Shown one piece after another: positions 49,812 to 58,379 of a stretch of DNA of 64,000 bases. The notes below the pieces were generated by a model that was not told the DNA's origin, did not search any database, and saw nothing but the letters and a program-made list of their open reading frames with translations. The position numbers were made by a program, and so were the translations under genes. This DNA is from Bifidobacterium olomucense (lineage in GTDB: Bacteria; Actinomycetota; Actinomycetes; Actinomycetales; Bifidobacteriaceae): NCBI RefSeq assembly GCF_012932375.1, contig NZ_JAAIIG010000004.1, positions 228,006 to 292,005 of the forward strand. Reading direction: 5' to 3'. The stretch's first letter is position 1. Each line of letters begins with the position of its first letter.

Positions 49812-50849
49812 CTACGCGCCGGCGAGGCGACGGCGGGCTTCAGCCGGGTCCACGTTTGCCTCCAGAGGCGGCCAGATCATGTTCATGTTCTTCAGCGTGG
49901 TGCGCAACAGTTCGGAGACCACGGCCCGGGAATACCAGCGATTGTCGGCGGGCACCAGATACCACGGGGCTGCGGCCGTGCTGGTTTTCTCGAATACCTC
50001 CTGCCATGCGTCCATGTAATCATCCCAGCGTTCACGCGCATCCAGATCAGAGACATCGAATTTCCAATATTTGGTGGGATCTTCGAGACGACTCAGGAAA
50101 TGACGCTTCTGTTCCTCCCGGCTGACCACGAGAAAAATCTTGATGATGGCGCAACCCGATGCGGCAAGGTCATGTTCGAAGGCGTTGACGAGATCGTACC
50201 GTCCACGCCACACGTCCTCGGGGTACGTGCCGTACACGTGCGGCATAACGATATCTTCGTAATGAGAACGGTCGAATACGGCAATCCAGCCAGGGTCAGG
50301 CAGCTCGCGCTCCACGCGCCACAGGAACCCGTGTTCCAGTTCCTCGGCCGTAGGCTTGCCGAAACCATGGTAGTGGATGCCCATCGGATCGCCCTGCCGG
50401 AACACGTGGCGCACGATACCGCCTTTGCCTGAAGCATCCATACCTTGCAGCACGATAAGCAGCCGACGCGGTGAGCCTTTGACGCCATTGGCGTACATCA
50501 GCCGTTGGTAGCGGGCGATCTCGGAAGAACTCAGATCGATGAACCGTTCGCCGTCGAACTTGTCGCCGTCGAATCCGGGAGTGGAATCGCCGTCCGCATC
50601 CTGTACCCGTATGCCATGATGGAACATAAGCCGTTGCGCGGGCGGCAACGACCATACGGCACTCAGCAGTTCGCTGGATTTCGCCGCGTTGGCGAGCCGT
50701 TCGGCCACGGTCTCGCTTTCCTCGATCATGCCGATGCGGTCTTCAGCCTGTTTCAGCGCACGGTCGATGCGTTTGCCTGATTGCTTGCCAGGTTTGCCGA
50801 CCTTGCCGGTTCTGCCATCACGCGACGTTTTCTTGTCATCCTTGACCAT
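49812..50849 (-). CDS. PPK2-family polyphosphate:nucleotide phosphotransferase
   Basis: About 345 aa. Uses polyphosphate to phosphorylate nucleotides, or the reverse. Walker A is VLQGMDASGKGGIV and Walker B AVFDRSHYEDIV. The lid region has KIFLVVSREEQKRHFLSRLEDPTKYWKF and the end WYLVPADNRWYSRAVVSELL. These are the conserved PPK2 blocks; the class I/II/III preference cannot be read with certainty. The Lys/Arg-rich N-terminus (VKDDKKTSRDGRTGKVGKPGKQ) is an extension. The start is ATG 50849; GTG 50882 would add 11 residues. Together with ppgK at 11.2 kb it points to polyphosphate use. Confidence 0.92.
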   Translation of the reverse strand: MVKDDKKTSRDGRTGKVGKPGKQSGKRIDRALKQAEDRIGMIEESETVAERLANAAKSSELLSAVWSLPPAQRLMFHHGIRVQDADGDSTPGFDGDKFDGERFIDLSSSEIARYQRLMYANGVKGSPRRLLIVLQGMDASGKGGIVRHVFRQGDPMGIHYHGFGKPTAEELEHGFLWRVERELPDPGWIAVFDRSHYEDIVMPHVYGTYPEDVWRGRYDLVNAFEHDLAASGCAIIKIFLVVSREEQKRHFLSRLEDPTKYWKFDVSDLDARERWDDYMDAWQEVFEKTSTAAAPWYLVPADNRWYSRAVVSELLRTTLKNMNMIWPPLEANVDPAEARRRLAGA

Positions 50850-51002
50850 GGAAGCGATTGTACCGCCTTTCGCCTCATTCACTGCGAATAATCACAGGAC
50901 TTGGCTTGCGGAAAACTCCTAGAATGGAGATCGGGAGCAATCGTATGGGTTGCGTAATCCGAGCGTGGATATGGGATGTCTTTAAAACCCGAAGGAGCGA
51001 AT

Positions 51003-52106
51003 ATGAACTGCCCTCATTGCGGCACGCCTTGTGAGCCAGGCACTCAATTCTGTTCCGAATGCGGTGGACCGTTAATCGCCTCAATCGATGCGGCAGGCGG
51101 CATGTACGGAACGAATGCGTCGAACGGGCAGCCCACGGCCGTGCCGGCACCGCCTGCATCATCCACATATCCTCAGCAATCCGGCATCCCAACGCAACCG
51201 ATACCGGTAATGCCGGGTTTGGGCGATTATGCCGCCAGCGGACCTGCATATCGCACGTCAGCCACGGCACCGGCTCCCGATGCTCCGGCTTCGTCCGCCA
51301 CCGCCGGGCCTTCTCCCCACACAACGCGCAGGAAAACGACCATCATCGTCGTTATCGTTGCCGTCCTATGCGTGGCGACATTGGTGCTTTCCTCCGTGCT
51401 GCTGTGGACGACGTTCACCAGCAAGTCCAACGTAACATCATCAGCGCAGACGACGGACTCGCAATCCACCGACTCCGATTCGTCCGGCACTTCCGACGGC
51501 GATGCGTCAGACTCCTCACATTCATCTGATTCCGATTCCTCCGATTCGACCGATTCCTCCGATTCGACCGATTCATCATCGTCGAAGAAGCGCAAGAAGC
51601 GGTCCGCCGATTCCGAAGACTCCGCGAAGAAGAACGGTTCCGACGATTCCGACGATTCCAAAACACACGGCGAATCCACCGACTCCTCTGATTCCGATGA
51701 TTCCGAGCCGCCCTCCTCCACGTTGAAGCCGTATTCCAAGCGTAATTTCACCATCAGCGTTCCGGACAACTTCCAAGAGGTCGGCGGCACCAATGAAAGT
51801 CCGGGGTTCACGTTCGAGGGATCAGGAGTGGAGATTCTGGCCGGGACCACCACCAATCCCGGCCGTACGGCAGCCGAAGAGCTGGACGAGCTCAAAGCCC
51901 GCGCCGGAGTGGACATCGCCTACGAGCTCAATGCCGACCCGTCCATATACGTCAGTTATGAGAAGGATGGCGACATCTACTACATCAAGGAATGCGTTTC
52001 GGCGGACAGCATCATCAGCGTACAGATCACATATCCGAAAACCGCGCGCGCATATGGCGATCCGTTAACGGAAACCGTGCCAGCCACCCTGCAGTTCACC
52101 GAATAA
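51003..52106 (+). CDS. Zinc-ribbon membrane protein with Ser/Asp-repeat linker
   Basis: About 367 aa. N-terminal zinc ribbon CPHCGTPCEPGTQFCSECG, with the pairs CxxC...CxxC. A Pro/Ala linker is followed by one membrane helix, TTIIVVIVAVLCVATLVLSSVLLW. Then come ~95 residues dominated by Ser, Asp and Thr (SDSSDSTDSSDSTDSSSS) interrupted by the basic patch KKRKKR. The C-terminal ~110 residues are a folded extracellular domain resembling small secreted lipoproteins (KRNFTISVPDNFQEVGG). The zinc ribbon would face the cytoplasm and the SD stalk the outside. The start at 51003 has GAAGGAG at eight bases. Function unknown. Confidence 0.85.
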   Translation: MNCPHCGTPCEPGTQFCSECGGPLIASIDAAGGMYGTNASNGQPTAVPAPPASSTYPQQSGIPTQPIPVMPGLGDYAASGPAYRTSATAPAPDAPASSATAGPSPHTTRRKTTIIVVIVAVLCVATLVLSSVLLWTTFTSKSNVTSSAQTTDSQSTDSDSSGTSDGDASDSSHSSDSDSSDSTDSSDSTDSSSSKKRKKRSADSEDSAKKNGSDDSDDSKTHGESTDSSDSDDSEPPSSTLKPYSKRNFTISVPDNFQEVGGTNESPGFTFEGSGVEILAGTTTNPGRTAAEELDELKARAGVDIAYELNADPSIYVSYEKDGDIYYIKECVSADSIISVQITYPKTARAYGDPLTETVPATLQFTE

Positions 52107-52170
52107 CGGTACCGTGCGGCGCGACTCCCAAAAAACATCCCCAAAGACACCCCAAAGACAACTGTCCGCT

Positions 52171-53742
52171 CTACTTACGGCGACGGCGCACGGCGGGAAC
52201 AGCGACTCCGATGAGTACAGCGGCCGCTGTCGCGACGCCCGTCACGATCAGGGCGTATCGCTGAGCCACATGCACTGTGGCGAGGTCTGGGCCAGCGGCG
52301 AGCGCGGAGTGTTCACCGGCGAGCGCGTCGGAAGCCGGATGATCGCCCCTGTCGGCGTACTGCGCGTTGACGACTTCCGGGCCGCTCAGCGCCGTCTGGT
52401 CGGCGGTCTCCACCTTGATCACATCGCCTTGCTCGTTGAGGGTCACGCGGGCACACAGGGCTTTGGCCCAATTGATGCGCTGCCATCCTTCGCTCGACTG
52501 CCACAATGGGTAGCCGGAGTCGAGCGCGGTAGCTTTGAGGATGGCGTTGCGCTGGTCGGCGTGCAGTTGCGGATAGGCGAGGCGCAGTACGTCCGCCGCG
52601 CCTTTCGGTGCCGTGAAATCCTTGCCGGCTTGGGACATGTTTTGCGGGAAGTTGTACGTCATACGAGCTGTGTAGACGCGTACGGCCGAAGTTTGGTCTT
52701 CGACCGGTTCAGTGGCCACCGGATCAAGGAAACCATTGGCGTAACCGCCGGTACCGTTGGCTTTGAGCTTGGCGATGCATTCGGCCAATGTGGAGCCGTG
52801 ACCGTCCGCCGCGCACCGCTCGGTCAGATAATCGCGCAGCTGACGGGCGGCGGGGATGATGGACGCGGCGAATTCGTTATGCCAGTATTGTCCGTTCTGT
52901 GCCGAAGCGCCGATGCGCCCGCCCATGATATCAAGCGGATAATGTACGCCGAGCACGATGCGATTGTTGCCCGCTTCAGAGGCCCGGGCCATGATCTGCG
53001 GAGCGAGTTCAGGCAGAAGACCGGCCAGCGCGATACCCCATGAGTAGGCGGCAGTGGTGTGACCGGAGGGGTAGGAGCTGTTTTTCTGCAGGGTGGAATA
53101 GCCGGGAATGTGGTCTCCCCAGGAAGGGGCCTGTTTGATGTCAAGCGTGGCGGGCAGACCAGCCAGATCATTGGTGCCGTTGAACGTGCTGCGGGACCGG
53201 TCCAGATACGGCCTGGGATGCATGGCCGCGCGTTTGGTCTGGAATGTGGGTGCCACATTGAAGGTGAAGATGTCGGAGACCAACCCCAGCTTGCCTTGCT
53301 GGAACCCTTCCTTCATATAGGTACCGAGCACCGGGCCAAGGGCGTCCGGCATGGTCTCCTCGCCTTGCAGGTCGGAGTCGATCAGGGCGCGCTTGCGTTG
53401 GCTGTTCAACCCATTGTCATCGGTGTGTTCAGCACCAAGATGGTTGATCTCAACGGCAAGATCCTGATCCATCTTCATGGTTTGAACGTCGAGTACCTTG
53501 CCGCCGTGGGAGGCGTCCTTGGGAGCCTGCCAATAGTGTTTCTCGTAGTCGGACAGCAATGAGACCCAGTCGGGATCCGGCAGATCGGTCTCGGTGGCAC
53601 CCGACGCAACCGGCATGGACTGAGCAGCTTGCGCGGCCTGGGCCCTGACCGGAGTCACGATCGGCATAAGTCCCAACGGCAATGTTACGGATACTGCAAG
53701 CGCACATACGCAAACGGAGGATAGGTTGCGGAACAGCTTCAT
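52171..53742 (-). CDS. Secreted class A acid phosphatase (PAP2 superfamily)
   Basis: About 523 aa. Signal peptide LPLGLMPIVTPVRAQA. The vanadate-dependent phosphatase triad is present: KRAAMHPRP (KxxxxxxRP), SYPSGHTTAAYSWG (PSGH) and GNNRIVLGVHYPLDIMGGR (SRxxxxxHxxxD-like). After the ~250-residue catalytic domain comes an extension of ~200 residues. A single helix ALIVTGVATAAAVLIGVAVPAV and tail RRRRK follow, so it is probably membrane-tethered without a clear LPXTG signal. The start at 53742 is chosen because it follows AGGATAGGTT; TTG 53751 is open too. The ribosome binding site and start codon are inside a strong hairpin. Confidence 0.92.
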   Translation of the reverse strand: MKLFRNLSSVCVCALAVSVTLPLGLMPIVTPVRAQAAQAAQSMPVASGATETDLPDPDWVSLLSDYEKHYWQAPKDASHGGKVLDVQTMKMDQDLAVEINHLGAEHTDDNGLNSQRKRALIDSDLQGEETMPDALGPVLGTYMKEGFQQGKLGLVSDIFTFNVAPTFQTKRAAMHPRPYLDRSRSTFNGTNDLAGLPATLDIKQAPSWGDHIPGYSTLQKNSSYPSGHTTAAYSWGIALAGLLPELAPQIMARASEAGNNRIVLGVHYPLDIMGGRIGASAQNGQYWHNEFAASIIPAARQLRDYLTERCAADGHGSTLAECIAKLKANGTGGYANGFLDPVATEPVEDQTSAVRVYTARMTYNFPQNMSQAGKDFTAPKGAADVLRLAYPQLHADQRNAILKATALDSGYPLWQSSEGWQRINWAKALCARVTLNEQGDVIKVETADQTALSGPEVVNAQYADRGDHPASDALAGEHSALAAGPDLATVHVAQRYALIVTGVATAAAVLIGVAVPAVRRRRK

Positions 53743-53762
53743 GTGTTCCAACCTATCCTCCG
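53715..53762 (-). promoter_or_regulatory. Start-codon hairpin of the acid phosphatase mRNA
   Basis: In transcript order: CGGAGGATAGGTT, GGAACA, loop CATGAAGC, TGTTCC, GC, AACCTATCCTCCG. The outer 13-base and inner six-base arms are perfectly complementary, with only a two-base bulge. The ATG lies in the eight-base loop and the GGAGGATAGG ribosome binding site in the stem. This geometry should block initiation unless the stem is opened. Confidence 0.8.
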
Positions 53763-53841
53763 CAAAAGTACGTAGCGCACGCGCCAGTCAAACACTCGGT
53801 GAACTCTTCGTGCCGGCCTAGCGCATGGCTAGCTCAGACCG

Positions 53842-55086
53842 TCAGATCTTGGAGTGGCCTCCGAGGTTCGTGTGGCCTTTGCCGATGTCGTTGCCGTGTT
53901 TGAACGTGCGCTCGATCTTCGGCATGGGGTCGACGTGACCGGAGTGGCCGTTGTGATCCTCCTCGCCGCCATTGAGCTTGGCGGGTTTGGATTTGCGCTT
54001 CTGCTCGGCCTTAAGGAACGCCGGGAACTCGCCTGTTTCCGGATCGATCTGCGAGTCGGGCTGCGTGGGATCATACCCTTGCTCGTACTTGGTCTTGCGC
54101 CAGTTGCGAATCGAAGCGTTGGTGCCACGGTGATGGACATGGTACTTGCGCGGCGCACCACCGAACGGCAGTTCCTCGACTTCCTTGGCCACGGCGATCT
54201 GGTTCACGTTGGAGGCGTCGCCGGCGGCGATCGGCGCGACCGGTTCAGGTTCGGCAGGTGCGGCCGTACGCTGTTGCATACGCTCCGGCAGCCATTCGGC
54301 AAGACGCGACAGCAGCCAGCAGGCGACGAAGTAGATCACCGCGGCCATGACCAGCGTCTGCAGGATGTTGAAGTACATCGAGCCGAGTCGGCGCGATTCC
54401 TGCAGCAGATCGGTGTACATGATGATTGAACCGAGCGCGGTATCCTTCAACACCACCACCAGCTGGGTCACGGCGGCCGGCAGCATGGCGTAGACGGCCT
54501 GAGGCACCTCGATCTCCATCAGGGACTGTGATTCGGTCAGACCTAGAGCCAGTGAGGCTTCACGTTGGCCATTGGGCAGGTTGCCGACGCCGGAACGCAC
54601 CAACTCGGCCACCACGGAACCGTTGTACAGCACCAAGGCGAGCACCACGGCCCAATATGAGGGGCTCGGCAGACCGGCGAATGCGAACCAACGCCAGAAG
54701 AAGATCATGAGCAGCAGCACAGGTACGGCACGGCAGAACTCCACGATAATGGCGGATACGCCGCGTACCAGCGGGTTCGGCAGCAGTCGTCCGATGCCGA
54801 AGACCAGACCGAAAATCACTGCACCGATCACGGCCACAACTGTGGCCTTGACGGTCATCCACAGGCCCGGCAGATAGAAATCGGTCCACGCCTCACGCTC
54901 CACAGCGGGCTTCCACAGCTCCCAGCTGAGCTGGTTTTCACCGTCCGGCGGATTGTGCAGGCGCAGAAGGACCAGTACCACAAGCACGGCGACGATGACG
55001 CCGGCGACCCAGTTGGCGGTGCGGATAATACGGCGGCCCTTGGGACCGGGCGCGTCGAAAAGCACGGAATTCGAAGTATCGGCCAT
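53842..55086 (-). CDS. gluD: Glutamate-type ABC permease GluD, C-terminally extended
   Basis: A 414-aa polar amino-acid permease. About five helices in residues 20-275, with the EAA loop around GQREASLALGLTESQSLMEIEVPQA and the family segment RAVPVLLLMIFFWRWFAF. The last ~130 residues are hydrophilic, rich in Lys, His, Glu and Gly (PRKYHVHHRG, HNGHSGHVDP, KHGNDIGKGH), and unlike the ~270-aa length usual in other actinobacteria. The tail would be cytoplasmic; its role is unknown. It is the last gene of the operon and starts four bases after the gluC stop. Confidence 0.9.
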   Translation of the reverse strand: MADTSNSVLFDAPGPKGRRIIRTANWVAGVIVAVLVVLVLLRLHNPPDGENQLSWELWKPAVEREAWTDFYLPGLWMTVKATVVAVIGAVIFGLVFGIGRLLPNPLVRGVSAIIVEFCRAVPVLLLMIFFWRWFAFAGLPSPSYWAVVLALVLYNGSVVAELVRSGVGNLPNGQREASLALGLTESQSLMEIEVPQAVYAMLPAAVTQLVVVLKDTALGSIIMYTDLLQESRRLGSMYFNILQTLVMAAVIYFVACWLLSRLAEWLPERMQQRTAAPAEPEPVAPIAAGDASNVNQIAVAKEVEELPFGGAPRKYHVHHRGTNASIRNWRKTKYEQGYDPTQPDSQIDPETGEFPAFLKAEQKRKSKPAKLNGGEEDHNGHSGHVDPMPKIERTFKHGNDIGKGHTNLGGHSKI

Positions 55087-55090
55087 GACG

Positions 55091-55768
55091 TCACCTCCTC
55101 ACGGCGAGTTTGTTGGACAGATACGTGGTGAGCATGCCGATCGGGATGATCAGGATCACATAGCCGAACGCGAAGATCAGGAAGATCTGGATGATTACGT
55201 CCGGGCGGAATTCGATCATCTCGCTCATCAGCGACGATGTCTCGGTGGAGACGGATGCCGCGGCGGCCACAGTGGAGTTCTTGAGCAATGCGATCAGTGT
55301 GTTGCCGAGCGGCGCGACAGAACCGCGGAAGGCCTGCGGCAGGATGATCTCGGTGGCGGATTGCATGAAGCCCAAGCCCAGCGCACGTGCGGCTTCGGCC
55401 TGACCGAGCGGCACCGTGTTGATGCCGGAACGCAACGATTCACACACGAATGCCGCCGTGTAGAGGCTCAGGCCCGTGACGGCCAGCCAGAAGAAGTTCG
55501 TAGCGAAAGAATCGGAGAAGCTGAGTTTGAGCTGCGCATAGGCACCCAACACCATGAACACCATGATGATGGTCAGAGGCAGGTTCTTGAACAGCTCTAC
55601 GTAGGCGCTGGCCACCGCGCGCAGCGAGGAGATCGGCGAGATGCGCATGACTACGAGGATCACGCCGAGCACCAGCGAGAACAACGCGCTCCATAGCGTC
55701 AGCTCGATGTTGACCAAGAAGGCACCCAGCACATCGTACTGGCTGAAGAGTTCCAGGAATCCGTTCAT
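55091..55768 (-). CDS. gluC: Glutamate-type ABC permease GluC
   Basis: A 225-aa permease with five helices, pairing with GluD. The EAA loop is GQAEAARALGLGFMQSATEIILPQA and the segment YVELFKNLPLTIIMVFMVLG is typical. Its start codon sits at the gluB stop (overlap of one base, TGATG type), indicating coupled translation. Confidence 0.92.
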   Translation of the reverse strand: MNGFLELFSQYDVLGAFLVNIELTLWSALFSLVLGVILVVMRISPISSLRAVASAYVELFKNLPLTIIMVFMVLGAYAQLKLSFSDSFATNFFWLAVTGLSLYTAAFVCESLRSGINTVPLGQAEAARALGLGFMQSATEIILPQAFRGSVAPLGNTLIALLKNSTVAAAASVSTETSSLMSEMIEFRPDVIIQIFLIFAFGYVILIIPIGMLTTYLSNKLAVRR

Positions 55769-56607
55769 CAGGCGTCCTCCCCCTCGCTCGGCGTGGGCGG
55801 GTTGTAGCGTACATCGGGCGTGTAATCAGTGCCCGCGGTGTTGTCGGCCACGGCCTTCTTCCAAGAGCCGTCCTGAATCATGTCCGCGATGGCGTTGTTG
55901 ATCTTGGTGGCGAGCTTCGTATCGCCCTTCTTGATGCCAACGCCGTAGTATTCCTGCGTGAACGGCTTGCCGACCACGCGCAGCTTGCCGCGCGAGGCGG
56001 AAGCGAGGCCAGCCAAAATGATGTCGTCGGTGGTCACCGCATCCACGATGCCGGAGAACAGGGCGGTCGCGCATTCGGCGTAACCGGGCTGTTCCATAAG
56101 CTGCACTTCGGAGGCGAACTTCTCCTTGACGGTGGCGGCGGAGGTCGAACCGGTTACGGAGCACAGACGTTTGCCGTTCAGATCCTCGGGGCCGTTAATG
56201 GACTGATCATCCTTACGCACCAGCAGATCCTGACCCGCCACGAAGTATGGGCCGGCGAAGGAGACAGCCTTCTTGCGCTCGTCGGTGATCGAGTAGGTGG
56301 CGAGAATCATATCCACGTCACCGTTCTGGAGCATGGCTTCACGCTGCTTGGACGGGGCTTCCTTCCATACGATCTCATCCTCGGAGTAACCGAGCTTCTT
56401 GGCGATGTACTTGGCCACATCCACGTCGAAGCCCACATAGGTGCCGGACTTCTTGAAGCCGAGCCCCGGCTGGTCGAATTTGATACCGATGCGGATCTTG
56501 CCCGCCTCGTCTTGGCCGCATGCCGCGAGCGACATGGTGCAGGCCACGGCGGCCAGTGCGGCGACCACCCGCATGACCCTCCGTTTCATGGTATTGGTAA
56601 CAGTCAT
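55768..56607 (-). CDS. gluB: Glutamate-type substrate-binding lipoprotein GluB
   Basis: A 279-aa solute-binding lipoprotein (SBP_bac_3). Lipobox LAACG after a short signal peptide. Family phrases: [45 protein letters not shown] and [11 protein letters not shown]. The Arg that binds the amino-acid carboxylate is expected at ITDERKK. The glutamate call follows resemblance to corynebacterial GluB; glutamine or aspartate cannot be excluded. Confidence 0.9.
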   Translation of the reverse strand: MTVTNTMKRRVMRVVAALAAVACTMSLAACGQDEAGKIRIGIKFDQPGLGFKKSGTYVGFDVDVAKYIAKKLGYSEDEIVWKEAPSKQREAMLQNGDVDMILATYSITDERKKAVSFAGPYFVAGQDLLVRKDDQSINGPEDLNGKRLCSVTGSTSAATVKEKFASEVQLMEQPGYAECATALFSGIVDAVTTDDIILAGLASASRGKLRVVGKPFTQEYYGVGIKKGDTKLATKINNAIADMIQDGSWKKAVADNTAGTDYTPDVRYNPPTPSEGEDA

Positions 56608-56652
56608 ATTCGTATCGTCTCTTCCCTTGCTTCCTCGCTATCGTCCCCGGAA

Positions 56653-57453
56653 TCAGTGGGTGAGGATCTTCGAGAGGAAGTCCTTGGCACGATCGGTCTG
56701 CGGATGCTCGAAGAATTCGTCCGGCGTGTTCTGCTCCAGAATCTGGCCATCGGCCATGAACACGATGCGATCGGCGGCCTTGCGAGCGAAGCCCATCTCA
56801 TGGGTGATGCAGATCATGGTCATGCCTTCATGGGCAAGCTCGACCATGACGTCCAACACCTCGTTGACCATTTCCGGGTCGAGGGCGGAGGTGGGCTCGT
56901 CGAACAGCATCACCTTCGGGCGCATGGCGAGCGCGCGGGCGATGGCCACACGCTGCTGTTGGCCGCCGGAAAGCTGAGACGGCATCTTGTTGGCCTGAGA
57001 GGCAACGCCCACACGATCCAGCAGATCCATGGCAAGCCGTTCGGCTTCCTTCTTGTCCATATGACGCACCTTGATGGGGGCGAGCGTCACGTTCTCCAGA
57101 ATGGTCTTGTTGGCGAACAGGTTGAAGGACTGGAACACCATGCCCACTTCGGCGCGCAAGCTGGCCAGCTCCTTGCCTTCCTGAGGCAGGGGCTTGCCGT
57201 CGATGCGGATGTCGCCGGAATCGATGGTTTCCAGTCGGTTGATGGTGCGGCACATCGTGGATTTGCCGGAACCGGAAGGTCCTACGACCACGAGCACTTC
57301 ACCCTTGGTGACCTTGAGGTTGATGTCCTTGAGGACGTGGAGATCGCCGAAGTGCTTTTCGACGTGGGTAAGCTCGACAAGCGGTCGGCCTGCGGATTCA
57401 TTGCCCGGCACCAGCGGCGTCACAGGGCGCGTTTCTTCTTGTTTCTCTGACAT
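56653..57453 (-). CDS. gluA: Glutamate-type ABC ATPase GluA
   Basis: About 266 aa. Walker [12 protein letters not shown], signature [16 protein letters not shown], Walker [16 protein letters not shown], switch His in [12 protein letters not shown]. The start at 57453 lies eight bases after a TATACT box with no Shine-Dalgarno, so the mRNA may be leaderless. The frame is open 27 codons further upstream, but this would read through the promoter. First gene of gluABCD. Confidence 0.93.
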   Translation of the reverse strand: MSEKQEETRPVTPLVPGNESAGRPLVELTHVEKHFGDLHVLKDINLKVTKGEVLVVVGPSGSGKSTMCRTINRLETIDSGDIRIDGKPLPQEGKELASLRAEVGMVFQSFNLFANKTILENVTLAPIKVRHMDKKEAERLAMDLLDRVGVASQANKMPSQLSGGQQQRVAIARALAMRPKVMLFDEPTSALDPEMVNEVLDVMVELAHEGMTMICITHEMGFARKAADRIVFMADGQILEQNTPDEFFEHPQTDRAKDFLSKILTH

Positions 57454-57461
57454 AAGCGGCC

Positions 57462-57490
57462 AGTATAACGGCACTGTGTTACCGAAATAA
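57462..57490 (-). promoter_or_regulatory. Predicted gluA promoter (leaderless start)
   Basis: TTATTT (57485-57490) and TATACT (57462-57467), 17 bases apart on the minus strand. The -10 box ends eight bases before the gluA ATG, so transcription should start at or within two bases of the start codon. Confidence 0.55.
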
Positions 57491-57589
57491 CACCAGCCGG
57501 ACATGGAACGTTCACTATATGAGACAGATACCAAGACGCGCGGCAGACGCGCTCAACTCCCCCGGTTTACGGTCATGTGGCGAGACCCT

Positions 57590-58141
57590 TCAGGCACGAG
57601 GTCTGCCGAGCGCGGAGACGAACTGCACGCCGGGAATGTCCGCGAAAATCGAGCCGTCCACCACGAGCTTGGACGGGCGGATGCCGGAGCCCAGATACAG
57701 TTTCGGGATCGAAAGAATATGCTGGTCCACGAGCAGCGGCCAGCCTTCCGGCAGTCCAATCGGAGACATGCCGCCCGATTCCATGCCGGTGGCCTCCACT
57801 GCCGCGTCGATCGGCGCGAAACTCACCTTGGACACCTCCAACGTGTGCTTGACCACGCCGTTCAGATCGGCACGCGTATCCGCCGTAACGAAGGCAGCGG
57901 CGAATTCCGGTGGTGCTTTTCGAGTCTTGTGCGTATGGACCACCACCACGTTGCCGGTGATCTCGAACGGGATGCCGTATTTCGGGCACCACAGGTCCGT
58001 ATCCGATTCCTCGTCCGTATTGATGGTCACGCCCAGAATCTTGGACTCCGGCACGCCGGCATCCACCAGTGCATTGAGCTTGTCGAACACCGGCTTGGCC
58101 AGCAGATCCCCGTCATGCCAGTCCAGAATCTCCAACGTCAT
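57590..58141 (-). CDS. YbaK/ProX-type aminoacyl-tRNA deacylase-like protein
   Basis: About 183 aa. The YbaK fold is indicated by NVVVVHTHKTRKAPPEFAAAFVTADTRADLNGVVKHTLEVSKVSFAP, with the catalytic-type Lys in the middle of the domain. ATGMESGGMSPIGLPEGWPLLVD, with the GGxxPxG loop, and KLYLGSGIRPSKLVVDGS follow. Members remove wrongly attached amino acids from tRNA (family knowledge); the target tRNA is unknown. The start at 58141 has GAGGGGG at normal spacing. The region upstream (58142-58379) holds no gene. Confidence 0.88.
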   Translation of the reverse strand: MTLEILDWHDGDLLAKPVFDKLNALVDAGVPESKILGVTINTDEESDTDLWCPKYGIPFEITGNVVVVHTHKTRKAPPEFAAAFVTADTRADLNGVVKHTLEVSKVSFAPIDAAVEATGMESGGMSPIGLPEGWPLLVDQHILSIPKLYLGSGIRPSKLVVDGSIFADIPGVQFVSALGRPRA

Positions 58142-58379
58142 ATGCATCCCCCTCATGCTGCACTCACACTTATGGCATCCGGCGGCACACCTTCGCAAAT
58201 CCACTGGTTATCACCAAGGACAGGTCAAGGACGGTGCCGCTGGCTTTCAGTCGTTCCCTGTTCACGGGGAACCTCACCTTTGACAGCAATATAGCGATGG
58301 CACGATGAGGCAACACCGTTCCCCTTATATGTATTGTTTATGGCTGTTTATCTATGGGTCTTTGTCATCGCATAACGAT

